Positions 53,884 through 62,810 of a DNA stretch of 64,000 nucleotides are shown piece after piece (the stretch's first letter is position 1; each line of letters opens with the position of its first letter). The notes beneath the pieces were generated by a model. The model had not been told where the DNA came from and made no database searches. It saw only the letters and a list, made by a program, of their open reading frames with translations. Made by a program: the position numbers and the translations under genes. Source of the stretch: CADEED01 sp035502995 (GTDB lineage: Bacteria; Pseudomonadota; Gammaproteobacteria; Steroidobacterales; Steroidobacteraceae); NCBI GenBank assembly GCA_035502995.1, contig DATJTW010000064.1, positions 4,400-68,399 of the forward strand, given 5' to 3'.

Positions 53884-54237
53884 ATGCACGAAATCGCTAC
53901 ACCTGCACGACGCGCCGCCGCCATCCTGAAGGCGGTGCGCGGCATCAAGCGTGGGACGTTCGCCAGTTATGGCGAAGTGGCGCGGCGCGCCGGCCTGCCG
54001 GGTCGCGCGCGGCTGGTGGGAACCGTCTTGCGGGATTCGGGAGACTCACGGAATCTGCCCTGGCATCGCGTCACGGGTGCCGGCGGTCGCATCGCGTTTC
54101 CGCGCGGCTCCGCGAACGCCCGCGAACAGCTGCGGCGGCTGGCACGCGAGGGCGTCCAGGCCCGCGGCGGTCGTGTCGTGCAGAAACCTTCGGCGTCGTC
54201 GGCGCGTACGCTCGACGCGCTGCTCTGGAAAATGTGA
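53884..54237 (+). CDS. Alkyltransferase-like protein (PWHR type)
   Basis: This 117-residue protein has the DNA-binding domain of O6-alkylguanine transferases but reads LPWHRVTGAGGRIAFP where the active site PCHRV should be; Cys is replaced by Trp. This is the hallmark of alkyltransferase-like (ATL) proteins, which bind O6-alkylguanine and flag it for nucleotide excision repair. GTFASYGEVARRAGLPG is the helix-turn-helix. It is 4 nt upstream of a hydrolase gene and is the third alkyltransferase-fold protein in the window. Confidence 0.92.
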   Translation: MHEIATPARRAAAILKAVRGIKRGTFASYGEVARRAGLPGRARLVGTVLRDSGDSRNLPWHRVTGAGGRIAFPRGSANAREQLRRLAREGVQARGGRVVQKPSASSARTLDALLWKM

Positions 54238-54241
54238 GGCG

Positions 54242-54763
54242 ATGGTGGACCGCTACGTAGTGTTTTCGCATGGCAAGGATGCCGGTCCGTGGGGCGTGAA
54301 GATCACGGCGCTCGCCGGCAACGCGCGCAGCGAGGGCTACGAGGTCGAGTCGGTCGACTACCGCGGCATCGACGATCCGCGCGAACGCGTGCACAAGCTG
54401 GTCGAGTTCTGCAAGGAGCTGAAGGGCGACCTCGTGCTCTGCGGCTCGAGCCTCGGCGGCTACGTGTCCGTGGCGGCGGCGTCGCTGCTGCACGCGCGCG
54501 GCGTGTTCCTGATGGCGCCGGCGCTGACGATGCCCGGCCTGCCGCCGCTGCGCGAGAAGCTGCTCGACTGCCCGACGACCATCGTGCACGGCTGGAAGGA
54601 CGACGTCGTGCCGGTGGAGCAGAGCATCGAGTTCGCGCGCCGCTACGGCTGCGCGCTGCACCTGTTGAACAGCGATCACCGGTTGCAGGACGAGGTGCGA
54701 TTCCTGAAGTACCTGTTCGAGTACTTCCTGATCTCCCTCGATCTCCCTCAAGACGTGTCTTAG
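54242..54763 (+). CDS. Alpha/beta hydrolase (YqiA-like)
   Basis: This 173-residue protein is a small alpha/beta hydrolase. LVLCGSSLGGYVSVAAAS is the nucleophile elbow with Ser, IVHGWKDDVVPVEQS supplies Asp, and LLNSDHRLQDEV the His. It is cytoplasmic. The short length and layout are like YqiA-type esterases. The substrate is unknown. It follows the alkyltransferase-like gene by 4 nt. Confidence 0.85.
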   Translation: MVDRYVVFSHGKDAGPWGVKITALAGNARSEGYEVESVDYRGIDDPRERVHKLVEFCKELKGDLVLCGSSLGGYVSVAAASLLHARGVFLMAPALTMPGLPPLREKLLDCPTTIVHGWKDDVVPVEQSIEFARRYGCALHLLNSDHRLQDEVRFLKYLFEYFLISLDLPQDVS

Positions 54764-54766
54764 TCA

Positions 54767-54809
54767 GGGGCTCACGCCCCACTCATAAACGCCTGCGAGG
54801 CGCAGGCGT
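54767..54809 (+). other. Two stem-loops between the hydrolase and sigma factor genes
   Basis: GGGGC/GCCCC with a 4-nt loop (54767-54780) and a perfect 9-bp stem ACGCCTGCG/CGCAGGCGT with a 3-nt loop (54789-54809) lie in tandem after the hydrolase stop. No T-run follows either, so they may be weak or Rho-assisted ends, or may affect the start of the sigma factor. Confidence 0.5.
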
Positions 54810-54811
54810 CC

Positions 54812-55393
54812 ATGAATGGTTCAAGAGGCTCGCCGCCAGTGGATGAGTTATCGATGCTGATCCAGCGCGCCCATGCCGGCGACGAAGCCGCGCGCGAGCG
54901 GCTGTTCGCCGTGGCCTACGAAGACCTGCGCGGACAGGCGCGCGCCGCGCTGCGCGACGGCGGCCGCAACACGCTGCTGAACACCACGGTGCTGCTGCAC
55001 GAGAGCTTCCTGCGCTTCCAGCGCGCCGGGAAACTGGCCGGCGCCGAACGCGGGCATTTCTTCGCCTACGCCGCGCGCGTCATGCGTTCGGTCATCGTCG
55101 ACTTCGCGCGCCAGCGCCGCGCCGAGCGTCGCGGCGGTGACGCCGTGCACGTCTCGCTCGACGCGCAGCTCGCCGAGAACCTGCGAGCCGGCGAGGACGA
55201 GGTCATCCAGATCAACGACGCCATCGAGGCACTGGAGAGCGAGGACCCGCGGCTCGTGCAGGTCGTCGAGATGCGCTACTTCGCCGGCATGACCGAAACG
55301 GAGATTGCCACGGTGCTCGGCGTCACCGACCGCACGGTGCGCCGCGACTGGGAGAAGGCGCGCATGCTGCTGGCGACGCTGTTGCGCGCCTAG
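54812..55393 (+). CDS. ECF-like sigma factor (sigma70_ECF, TIGR02999 type)
   Basis: This protein of up to 193 residues is an ECF-like RNA polymerase sigma factor of the group often found with Ser/Thr kinases. Region 2 includes HFFAYAARVMRSVIVDFARQ and region 4 MTETEIATVLGVTDRTVRRDW. The ATG at 54812 is close to a hairpin. GTG at 54839, with an AGAGG sequence 10 nt upstream, is an alternative and fits the family's usual N terminus better. No anti-sigma factor is seen; the kinase gene 49 nt downstream is the likely partner. Confidence 0.9.
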   Translation: MNGSRGSPPVDELSMLIQRAHAGDEAARERLFAVAYEDLRGQARAALRDGGRNTLLNTTVLLHESFLRFQRAGKLAGAERGHFFAYAARVMRSVIVDFARQRRAERRGGDAVHVSLDAQLAENLRAGEDEVIQINDAIEALESEDPRLVQVVEMRYFAGMTETEIATVLGVTDRTVRRDWEKARMLLATLLRA

Positions 55394-55441
55394 CGGCGGT
55401 TCGATGTCCTGATCCGAGCCGGCTTCGCGTCCGTACCTCTG

Positions 55442-58135
55442 ATGTCGAACGTCGCCACCCACTGGAAACGCCTGAGCCCGCTGCTCGACGCGGCGCTGGA
55501 CCTGCCGCCCTCCGAACGCGCGGCCTGGCTGGCGGCGCTGCCGCCCGAACACGCCGATCTCCGCGACCGGCTGCGCGAGCTGCTCGACACGCACCCCGGC
55601 ATCGAAACCGGCGATTTCATGCGGCGGCTGCCGGAGTTCAGCGCCGTGCCGGCGGCGCTCAAGTTGCAGACGGGCTCCGTCGTCGGGCCGTACCGGCTGC
55701 TGCAGGAGCTCGGCGCCGGCGGCACGTCGACGGTCTGGCTGGCGGAGCGCGTCGACGGCTCCATCCAGCGCCGCATCGCTTTGAAGCTGCCGCATCTCGG
55801 GCTGGTCGACCGCGGCATCGCCGAACGCATCGCGCGCGAGTGCGACATCCTCGCGACGCTGGAGCATCCGAACATCGCGCGGCTGTACGACGCCGGCGTC
55901 GACGAACGCGGCCGTCCCTATCTCGCGCTCGAGTACGCGCAGGGCGTGCCGCCCGACCAGTACTGCCACACGCAGCGACTCGACCTCGAGCAGAAGCTCA
56001 CGCTGTTCCTGAACATCCTGCGCGCCGTCAGCTTCGCGCACGCGCGGCTCGTCGTGCATCGCGATCTCAAGCCCAGCAACATCCTCGTCTCCGAGGATTG
56101 CGAGGTGCGGCTGCTCGATTTCGGCATCGCGCGCCTGCTGCAGCCGGACGCGCCGCGCGCGCCGCATACCGTGGTCGGCGCCGCCGCGCTGACGCCGGCC
56201 TACGCCGCGCCCGAGCAGTTCACGGGGCAGCCGATCACCGTCGCCACCGACGTCTATTCACTCGGCGTCATCCTCTTCGAGATGCTGACCGGCATCAGCC
56301 CGTACACGCCGCGCGGCACGTCGCTGGGTGCGTACGAGCACGCGGTGGTCGAAGTCGAGCCGCCGCTGATGAGCCGCGTCGTGCGGCCGGCGGAAGTCGG
56401 CGCGTTGCGCGGCGACCTCGACGCCATCGTCGCGAAGGCGCTGGAGAAGGCGCCGGCCGACCGTTACATCTCGGCCGAAGCCTTCGCCGCCGACATCGAG
56501 CGTTACCTCGCCGCCGAGCCCATCGTCGCGCGGCCGCGCTCGCTGGCGTACGTGTCGCGCAAGTTCCTGCGCCGCAATGCCTGGCCGATGTCGATCGGCG
56601 CGGCCGTCCTGCTGGCCCTGTCCGCCGCGCTCGGCGTTGCCGCCGTGCAATGGCAGGACGCGGAGAAACAGCGCGCGATCGCCGTCGACCGGCTCGCCGA
56701 CTCGCTGGCCGCCGAGGATTTCACGTCGACCGTGCTCATCGAGAACATCCAGCCCGGCCAGACGCTGACGTTCGAGCAGCTGATCGCGCGCAGCGAGCAG
56801 ATCGCGCGCGACACCGGCGCGAACGACCTGCGGACGCGCATCTTCGCCACCGACTTCCTGTCGAGCTGGTACAGCGCGAACGGCCTGTACCGGAACGCCG
56901 AGATGGTGCTGACGGGCACCATCAACACGCTGCCCGCGGACCAGCCGCTGGTCGGCGCGACGCTGCGCTGCCGCCGCGCGAAGCTGTGGGACGAACTCGG
57001 CGACCGCGACGATGCCGTGGCGGTGCTCGACGGCCTGATCGCCGAGGCCGGCGCCGACGATGTGACCGCGTCGCGCTGCCTGATGGACCGCTCGTCGGTG
57101 GCCGCGTCGAACGCTGACGCGCCGGGCGCGCTGGCGTTCGCGTTCGAGGCGCAGCGTCGCTACGACAACAGCGGCGTCGACTCGGTGTTCGACCACGCGG
57201 CCATCCTCACGTCGATCGGCGGCGCCTACGGCATCCTCGGCCAGTTCGACGAAGCGCACGACAAGTACCGCGAGACGCTGCGCCTCTTCGAGGCCGCGGG
57301 TCGCGGCAACAGCCGCGCCGCCGCCAGCCTGCACGACGACTGGGGCACGGTGTACATGAACGCCGGCAATCCGCGCCGCGCGCTCGAGGAGCTCGACCTC
57401 GGCTGGAGGATCCTGAGCGGGCTCGCGCCGGCCGCGCGCGAAACCGACCGGCTGCTGGCGCGCCGCGCGCGCATCCTCGCGACGCTCGGCGACTACGACG
57501 GCGCGCTGGTGCAGTTCCGGCAGGCGGCCGCGCTGGCCGAGCCGCGCGGCAATCTCTCGAACGTCGCCACCATCCGCATCGGCGAGGCCGACGTGCACAT
57601 CCAGGCCGGGCAGCTCGCGCAGGCCTCGCTGGACCTCGACGCGGCGGCGCGTGCCATCGCCAAGGCGCGGCTCGCGCCGGCTTCGCTGATCGCCATCCGC
57701 TATCGACTGACGCGGGCCGAATGGCTGGCTGCGCACGGCGACCGCGAGGAAGCACGCACGATGCTGACCAACGTCATCGCCGCCTACGACTCGCAGAAGT
57801 GCTGCGCGGCCACGCGCTCGCTGGCCTACGGCGAGCGCGCCCTGTTGGCGATCGCGCTCGGCGAGCTCGATGCCGCCGCGGCCGACGCCGCGACCGCGCG
57901 CGAGCTCGCGCCGCCGGACACCACCGAATCGTTCTCGCGCTTCACCGGCGGTGCGTGGTACGCGACGGCGCTGATCGCCGAGAAACGCGGCGCGTTGCGC
58001 GAGGCGCGCGATGCGTTCGCGAAGGCCGCCGTGCAATACGCCGGCGCCGTCGGCGAGAGCCACGCGGACACGTTGCGCGCCCGCGCCGGCATCGCGCGCG
58101 CCGCGAACCGGCTCTCGATACGAAAAGACGACTGA
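55442..58135 (+). CDS. Transmembrane Ser/Thr protein kinase with TPR-rich sensor region
   Basis: This 897-residue protein has a helical N terminus and then a Hanks-type kinase domain. The Gly loop LGAGGTSTVWLAE is at about 90-102, Lys is in RIALKLP (115), HRDLKPSNI at 206-214, DFGIA at 226-230 and YAAPEQF for the APE motif. A single transmembrane helix (about 385-405) separates it from an outside region of about 490 residues made of TPR-like repeats. It probably senses a signal in the periplasm and phosphorylates cytoplasmic targets, perhaps the sigma factor encoded just upstream. Confidence 0.93.
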   Translation: MSNVATHWKRLSPLLDAALDLPPSERAAWLAALPPEHADLRDRLRELLDTHPGIETGDFMRRLPEFSAVPAALKLQTGSVVGPYRLLQELGAGGTSTVWLAERVDGSIQRRIALKLPHLGLVDRGIAERIARECDILATLEHPNIARLYDAGVDERGRPYLALEYAQGVPPDQYCHTQRLDLEQKLTLFLNILRAVSFAHARLVVHRDLKPSNILVSEDCEVRLLDFGIARLLQPDAPRAPHTVVGAAALTPAYAAPEQFTGQPITVATDVYSLGVILFEMLTGISPYTPRGTSLGAYEHAVVEVEPPLMSRVVRPAEVGALRGDLDAIVAKALEKAPADRYISAEAFAADIERYLAAEPIVARPRSLAYVSRKFLRRNAWPMSIGAAVLLALSAALGVAAVQWQDAEKQRAIAVDRLADSLAAEDFTSTVLIENIQPGQTLTFEQLIARSEQIARDTGANDLRTRIFATDFLSSWYSANGLYRNAEMVLTGTINTLPADQPLVGATLRCRRAKLWDELGDRDDAVAVLDGLIAEAGADDVTASRCLMDRSSVAASNADAPGALAFAFEAQRRYDNSGVDSVFDHAAILTSIGGAYGILGQFDEAHDKYRETLRLFEAAGRGNSRAAASLHDDWGTVYMNAGNPRRALEELDLGWRILSGLAPAARETDRLLARRARILATLGDYDGALVQFRQAAALAEPRGNLSNVATIRIGEADVHIQAGQLAQASLDLDAAARAIAKARLAPASLIAIRYRLTRAEWLAAHGDREEARTMLTNVIAAYDSQKCCAATRSLAYGERALLAIALGELDAAAADAATARELAPPDTTESFSRFTGGAWYATALIAEKRGALREARDAFAKAAVQYAGAVGESHADTLRARAGIARAANRLSIRKDD

Positions 58136-58201
58136 TCGTGTCCTGATCGCGGGCCGTTCCGCGTCGGTATTCCAGGAGACTAACTACGTCCCGGAGTGCC
58201 G

Positions 58202-58933
58202 ATGAAGGCCGTGATGCGTGAGCTGGCGCAGGCGAAGCGCCACTATTCGACCCTGCCGCTGTTCGAGTTCCTGCGCGACGAGAGGCTCGGCCTGCGCGAC
58301 CGCCTGGCGTTCCTGCCGGTCATGGCGCCGTTCGTGCTGGCGTCCGCCGACCTCGACCGCTGCGTGTTCCGCGACGAGAGCTCGCCGGATCCCGTGCAGC
58401 GGCTGGTCGACGCGCGCACGCGCGAGAACGGCCGCGAGGCGTCCTGGTACCTCGAGGACTACACGAAGCTCGGCTTCGACCGCATCGGCCCGGTCACGCA
58501 GCAACTGCGCGCGACGCTGCGCGATTCCTGGCAGCAAAACCGCCTGCTCGTGCCGCGACTCGCGCAGCTCGCGTATCGCGCGACGCCGGCGGAGAAGCTG
58601 GTCATCGTCGAGTCGATCGCGCAGAGCGGCCACGTGTTGTTCGGCCTGACGGCGCCGCTCGCCGCGCGACTGGCGGAGCAGGGCGGGCCCGAGCTGCGTT
58701 ACCTCGGCCAGCTGCACGTCGCGCGCGAGGCCGGACACGCGTCGCGGGGTCTCGACCCGCACGACCTCGAGGCCATCCCGCTGAGCGCCGTCGAGCGCGT
58801 GCGCTGTCTCGACCTCGCGTTCCGCGTCTTCGATCTCTTCGCCGACTGGAGCAACGAGCTCCACCTGTTCGCGCGCCAGGCACTCGCGCCGCGCGCCCCC
58901 ATGCAAATCGTCGTCCACGGGAGGACCGCATGA
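58202..58933 (+). CDS. Helical protein of unknown function, possibly heme-oxygenase-like
   Basis: This 243-residue protein is all-helical. SWYLEDYTKLGFD and VESIAQSGHVLFGL, followed by LHVAREAGHASRG, recall the helices of heme-oxygenase-like diiron proteins. However, the His usually found before the Trp in the first motif is not present, so I cannot claim activity. A GGAG ribosome site is 5 nt before the ATG. Its TGA overlaps the start of the TonB receptor (ATGA), so the two are coupled. Confidence 0.65.
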   Translation: MKAVMRELAQAKRHYSTLPLFEFLRDERLGLRDRLAFLPVMAPFVLASADLDRCVFRDESSPDPVQRLVDARTRENGREASWYLEDYTKLGFDRIGPVTQQLRATLRDSWQQNRLLVPRLAQLAYRATPAEKLVIVESIAQSGHVLFGLTAPLAARLAEQGGPELRYLGQLHVAREAGHASRGLDPHDLEAIPLSAVERVRCLDLAFRVFDLFADWSNELHLFARQALAPRAPMQIVVHGRTA

Positions 58934-61857
58934 ATTCCAGACAACTCACCCTCGCCGCGTTGACCGGTGCGCTCGTGCTGCCGGCCGCGCCGCTGCTGGC
59001 GCAGGACGCCGCACCTTCCGCGCAGGACCGGGCGCAGGAGATCGAAACCATCACCGTCACCGGCTCGCGCATCCAGCGCAACGACTACGTCTCCGACAGC
59101 CCGCTGGTCACCGTGTCGGCCGGCGCACTCACGGAGACCGGCTCGACCGCGGTCGAGCACCTGTTGAACTCGCTGCCGCAGTTCGTGCCGTCGGTGACGA
59201 CGACGTCCAACAACCCGGCGAACGGCGGCCAGGCCAACATCGACCTGCGCGGCCTCGGCACCAACCGCAATCTCGTGCTGCTGAACGGGCGTCGGCTGCC
59301 GGCCGCGAATTCGAACGGCACGGTCGACGTGAACATCGTGCCGTCGGCGCTGATCGAGAACATCGAAGTCGTCACGGGCGGCGCGTCCGCGGTGTACGGC
59401 TCCGATGCGATCGCCGGCGTCACGAACTTCACGCTGAAGAAGAACTTCGAAGGCGTGGCGATCGACAGCGGCTACAGCCGCACCGCCGAATCCGACGGCG
59501 ACGACTGGTCGGGCTCGCTGACGCTGGGCTCGAACTTCGCCGACGACCGCGGCAACGCGGTGTTCAGCTTCCAGTACACCCAGCGCGACGCCATCTTCCA
59601 GGGCGCGCGCGACTTCTCGCGCATCGCTTACGACGTGCGCAAGGACGGCCTGCATCCGCAGGGCTCGAGCTTCATCCTCGAGGGCCGCGTCTCGAACTCG
59701 GGCGTGAACTCGTTCTCCGCCGCCGCGATGAACAGCGTGTTCGGCCGCTACGGCGCCGCGGCCGGCAGCGTGCCGGCGCAGAACGTCGGCGTGAACGCCG
59801 ATGGCAGCCTGTTCTCGATGGGCACCGGCGCACCGGGCAGCGTCGTGAACTTCAAGGGCGACAAGACCGGCGGCTCGTTCGACGACGCCGGCTTCAGCTA
59901 CAACTTCTCGCCGCCGAACGCGCTGCAGCTGCCGGTGCAACGCTGGAACCTCGCGGGTTTCGCGACGCTCGGCCTGTCGGAGCACACCGAGGCGTACGTG
60001 CAGACGTTCTTCACGACCTACGACACCACGTCGACGCTCGCGCCGACGACGGCCGAGTTCAAGGTGCCGGTGACGAACCCGTTCATCGGCGCGGATCTCG
60101 CCGAGCTGCTGGCGTCGCGCGACGATCCGGACGCCGACATCACCGTGCGCCAGCGCACGCAGGCGGTGGGCCCGCGCGAGACCACCGACAAGTACGACGT
60201 CTACCAGTTGCTGGGCGGCATCCGCGGCAGGCTCGGCGAACACTACAACTGGGACGTGTACGCCGCGACTTCGTCGATGGCGGAGAGCACGTTCCTGAAC
60301 AACGACGTGTCCGAGCGGCGGCTAAACGAGCTGCTGACGGCCGCCGACGGCGGCGCGAGCCAATGCGCCGGCGGTTACAACCCGTTCGGCGGCCCGCAGA
60401 ACACCTCGCCCGAGTGCGCGGACTTCGTGCGCGCGTATTTCACGAACGAGACGACGCTCGACAGCTCGATGGTCGAGGCGACGTTCGGTGGCAAGGCGTT
60501 CACGCTGCCGGCGGGCGAAGCGAAGTTCTCGATCGGCGCCAACTGGCGCGAGGAGAGCTTCGATTTCCGGCCCGACGCGGCGGTCGCCAGCGGCGACCTG
60601 CTCGGCTTCAACCAGTCGAGCGCGCTGCGCGGCGGGTACCACGTCACCGACGTGTTCGGCGAGCTCTATCTACCGCTGCTGAAGGACGCGCCGCTGGCGC
60701 GCGATTTCGGTCTCACGTTCGGCGCGCGCCAGTCCGATCACTCGATCTCGGGCAGCGCCAGCGCGTTCAAGGTCGAAGGCAACTGGCAGCCGGTCGACGT
60801 CATGCGGCTGCGCGCGTCGTTCCAGCGCGCGGTGCGCGCGCCGTCGATCGCCGAGCTCTTCAGCCCGGAGAACATCAACAATCCGCCGCTGCTCGAGGAT
60901 CCCTGCGACAACACCTCGGCCGCGCGCAATCTCGGCGCGCACCGCGACGTCGCGCAGGGCGGCGACGGCGGCATCCGCACGTTGTGCATCGCGCAGGGTG
61001 TGTCGCCGGCGATCATCGATACGTACACGTTCGGCAACGGCCAGATCGCCACGCGCGGCGGCGGCAATCCCGACTTGAGCGAGGAGCAGGCGAACACCGT
61101 GACCTTCGGCGCCGTGTTCGATTTCGAGCGGGTGCGCGCCTCGGTCGACTGGTATTCGATCAAGCTCGACGACGCGATCTTCTCGGTGCCGGCCGGCGAG
61201 ATCCTGCTGCTGTGTTACGGCTATTCGGGCAACAACCCGGGGCTCGATCCGAACGATCCCGCGTGCCGCGCCGTGAACCGCCTGACGGATGTGGACGGCG
61301 AGCCGCAGGACGATCCGATCCCGTCGATCCCGAGCCAGGGCACGGCGAACGTGTCGACGCTGCGCACGTCGGGCATCGACGTGCAGGTCGACTTCCCGCT
61401 GGATCTCGGTGCCGCCGGCAAGCTCGACGTCAACCTGCTCGGCAACTGGCTGCAGGAATGGAAGGTGTCGTACGTCGCCGGGCTGCCGTCGATCGACTAT
61501 CGCGGCACGATCGGCGACAACCTCTCGTCGGCGTTCCCCGAGTACAAGCTGCTGCTGAACGCGCACTGGCAGCTGCGCGATTTCGGCGCCGGCCTGCGGC
61601 TGCAGCACCTGCCGTCGATGAGCAACAAGTACGCGAGCTACGACCCGGACACGACGGTTGGCGTGCCGTCGATCACCTACGTCGACGCGAACGTGTCGTG
61701 GCGGATGAAGGAGTCGCTCGAGCTGCGCGCGGGCGTCGAGAACCTGACGGACGAGACGCCGCCGCTGTACACGGCGTCGGTGCAGATGAACACGGACCCG
61801 TCCACCTACGACGTGCTGGGTCGCCGCTACTACCTGCGCGCGAACGTGAAGTTTTGA
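58930..61857 (+). CDS. TonB-dependent outer membrane receptor
   Basis: This 975-residue receptor has a signal peptide ending in LLA-Q and a TonB box-like EIETITVTGSRIQRND. The plug domain has NIDLRGLGTNRNLVLLNGRR and YGSDAIAGVTNFTLKK. The 22-strand barrel has the usual NPDLSEEQANTVTFGAVFDF and RAGVENLTDETPPLY, and the chain ends in YYLRANVKF. It takes up an unknown large or scarce substrate. It overlaps the helical protein gene (ATGA) and is followed at once by a patatin gene. Confidence 0.95.
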   Translation: MNSRQLTLAALTGALVLPAAPLLAQDAAPSAQDRAQEIETITVTGSRIQRNDYVSDSPLVTVSAGALTETGSTAVEHLLNSLPQFVPSVTTTSNNPANGGQANIDLRGLGTNRNLVLLNGRRLPAANSNGTVDVNIVPSALIENIEVVTGGASAVYGSDAIAGVTNFTLKKNFEGVAIDSGYSRTAESDGDDWSGSLTLGSNFADDRGNAVFSFQYTQRDAIFQGARDFSRIAYDVRKDGLHPQGSSFILEGRVSNSGVNSFSAAAMNSVFGRYGAAAGSVPAQNVGVNADGSLFSMGTGAPGSVVNFKGDKTGGSFDDAGFSYNFSPPNALQLPVQRWNLAGFATLGLSEHTEAYVQTFFTTYDTTSTLAPTTAEFKVPVTNPFIGADLAELLASRDDPDADITVRQRTQAVGPRETTDKYDVYQLLGGIRGRLGEHYNWDVYAATSSMAESTFLNNDVSERRLNELLTAADGGASQCAGGYNPFGGPQNTSPECADFVRAYFTNETTLDSSMVEATFGGKAFTLPAGEAKFSIGANWREESFDFRPDAAVASGDLLGFNQSSALRGGYHVTDVFGELYLPLLKDAPLARDFGLTFGARQSDHSISGSASAFKVEGNWQPVDVMRLRASFQRAVRAPSIAELFSPENINNPPLLEDPCDNTSAARNLGAHRDVAQGGDGGIRTLCIAQGVSPAIIDTYTFGNGQIATRGGGNPDLSEEQANTVTFGAVFDFERVRASVDWYSIKLDDAIFSVPAGEILLLCYGYSGNNPGLDPNDPACRAVNRLTDVDGEPQDDPIPSIPSQGTANVSTLRTSGIDVQVDFPLDLGAAGKLDVNLLGNWLQEWKVSYVAGLPSIDYRGTIGDNLSSAFPEYKLLLNAHWQLRDFGAGLRLQHLPSMSNKYASYDPDTTVGVPSITYVDANVSWRMKESLELRAGVENLTDETPPLYTASVQMNTDPSTYDVLGRRYYLRANVKF

Positions 61858-61859
61858 TC

Positions 61860-62810
61860 GTGCCGCAACCGCAACTGGCCTTGGTGCTGGGCAGTGGCGG
61901 CGTGCGCAGCGTCGCGGCGCTGGGCATCGCGGAAGTCCTCGGCGAGGCGGGCTACGCGCCCGATCTCGTCGCGGGCTGCAGCTCCGGCGCGTTGTTCGGC
62001 GCCTGCATCGCGATGGGCTGGACGGGACGCGAAGGTCTCGACGCGGCGACGCGGCTGTGGACGGCGGAGCTGACCGAGCAGAAGCGCTGGCGCGCATGGC
62101 TCGAATTGCTGGCGCCGCGATGGGCCGGTTTCGACGCGGACTTCTCGTTGCGCGACGCGCGGCTGATCCGCGAGCGCATCGACGCCGCGTTCGGCGACGC
62201 GCGGCTCGAGGACCTGCCGATCCCGCTGCGCATCGCGACGACCGTGGCGTCCACCGGCGCGCCGTTCATGCTCGATCACGGCCGCGTCGCGGATGCGGTG
62301 CGCGCGAGCATGGCGCTGCCGTTCCTGTTCCCGAGCGTGGAATGGCAGGGGCGGCGGCTGACCGACGGCGTGCTGACGAATCCATTGCCGGTGTCCCTCG
62401 CGACCGAGGCGCGCGTCGTGCTGACGGTGGGATTCCGCGGTGCGCTGCCGCGGCGCGTGAACCGCGCCTCGCGGCTGGTCGCGCAGGTGACGACGACGAT
62501 GATCAACAACCTGCAGCGGGCGCAGGTGTGCGCGGCCGAAGCGGCCGGCGCGCGGCTGCTGCACTTCGAGCTCGATATCGACCGGCGCATCGGCTTGTGG
62601 GAGACCGCGGCGATGCCGCGGCTGTACGAGATCGGACGCCAGGCGGCGTACGCGCGCCTGCCCGAGATCCGCCGCCTGTTCAATGGGGACAGTCCCCGTT
62701 TGCTGGCAAAAGGGGACAGTCAAGAGGGGAGGATCGATGGACACGCGATATCGATTGCTGGCGGCCGCCGCGTTGGGCGTGACGTTCGCGAATCCGGGTT
62801 ACGTGGCTGA
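61860..62810 (+). CDS. Patatin-like phospholipase with repeat-derived C-terminal tail
   Basis: This 316-residue protein is a patatin/RssA-type lipase. LALVLGSGGVRSVAALG gives the oxyanion hole. VAGCSSGALFGA has the nucleophile Ser in GxSxG, and RRLTDGVLTNPLPV holds the catalytic Asp (DGV rather than DGG). It starts with GTG 2 nt after the receptor stop. From residue 275 on, the frame enters an inverted repeat (62682-62721) and runs on to 62810 through the start of the next gene. The last 42 residues are therefore derived from the inserted element and are not part of the lipase fold. Confidence 0.85.
   Translation: MPQPQLALVLGSGGVRSVAALGIAEVLGEAGYAPDLVAGCSSGALFGACIAMGWTGREGLDAATRLWTAELTEQKRWRAWLELLAPRWAGFDADFSLRDARLIRERIDAAFGDARLEDLPIPLRIATTVASTGAPFMLDHGRVADAVRASMALPFLFPSVEWQGRRLTDGVLTNPLPVSLATEARVVLTVGFRGALPRRVNRASRLVAQVTTTMINNLQRAQVCAAEAAGARLLHFELDIDRRIGLWETAAMPRLYEIGRQAAYARLPEIRRLFNGDSPRLLAKGDSQEGRIDGHAISIAGGRRVGRDVRESGLRG
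62682..62721 (+). repeat. Left inverted repeat of element B
   Basis: This 40-nt arm begins AATGGGGACAGTCCCC, contains the near-palindrome TTTGCTGGCAAA, and ends GGGGACAGTC. It is inverted with respect to 63244-63283 with one mismatch. It lies inside the 3' end of the patatin frame. Confidence 0.88.
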
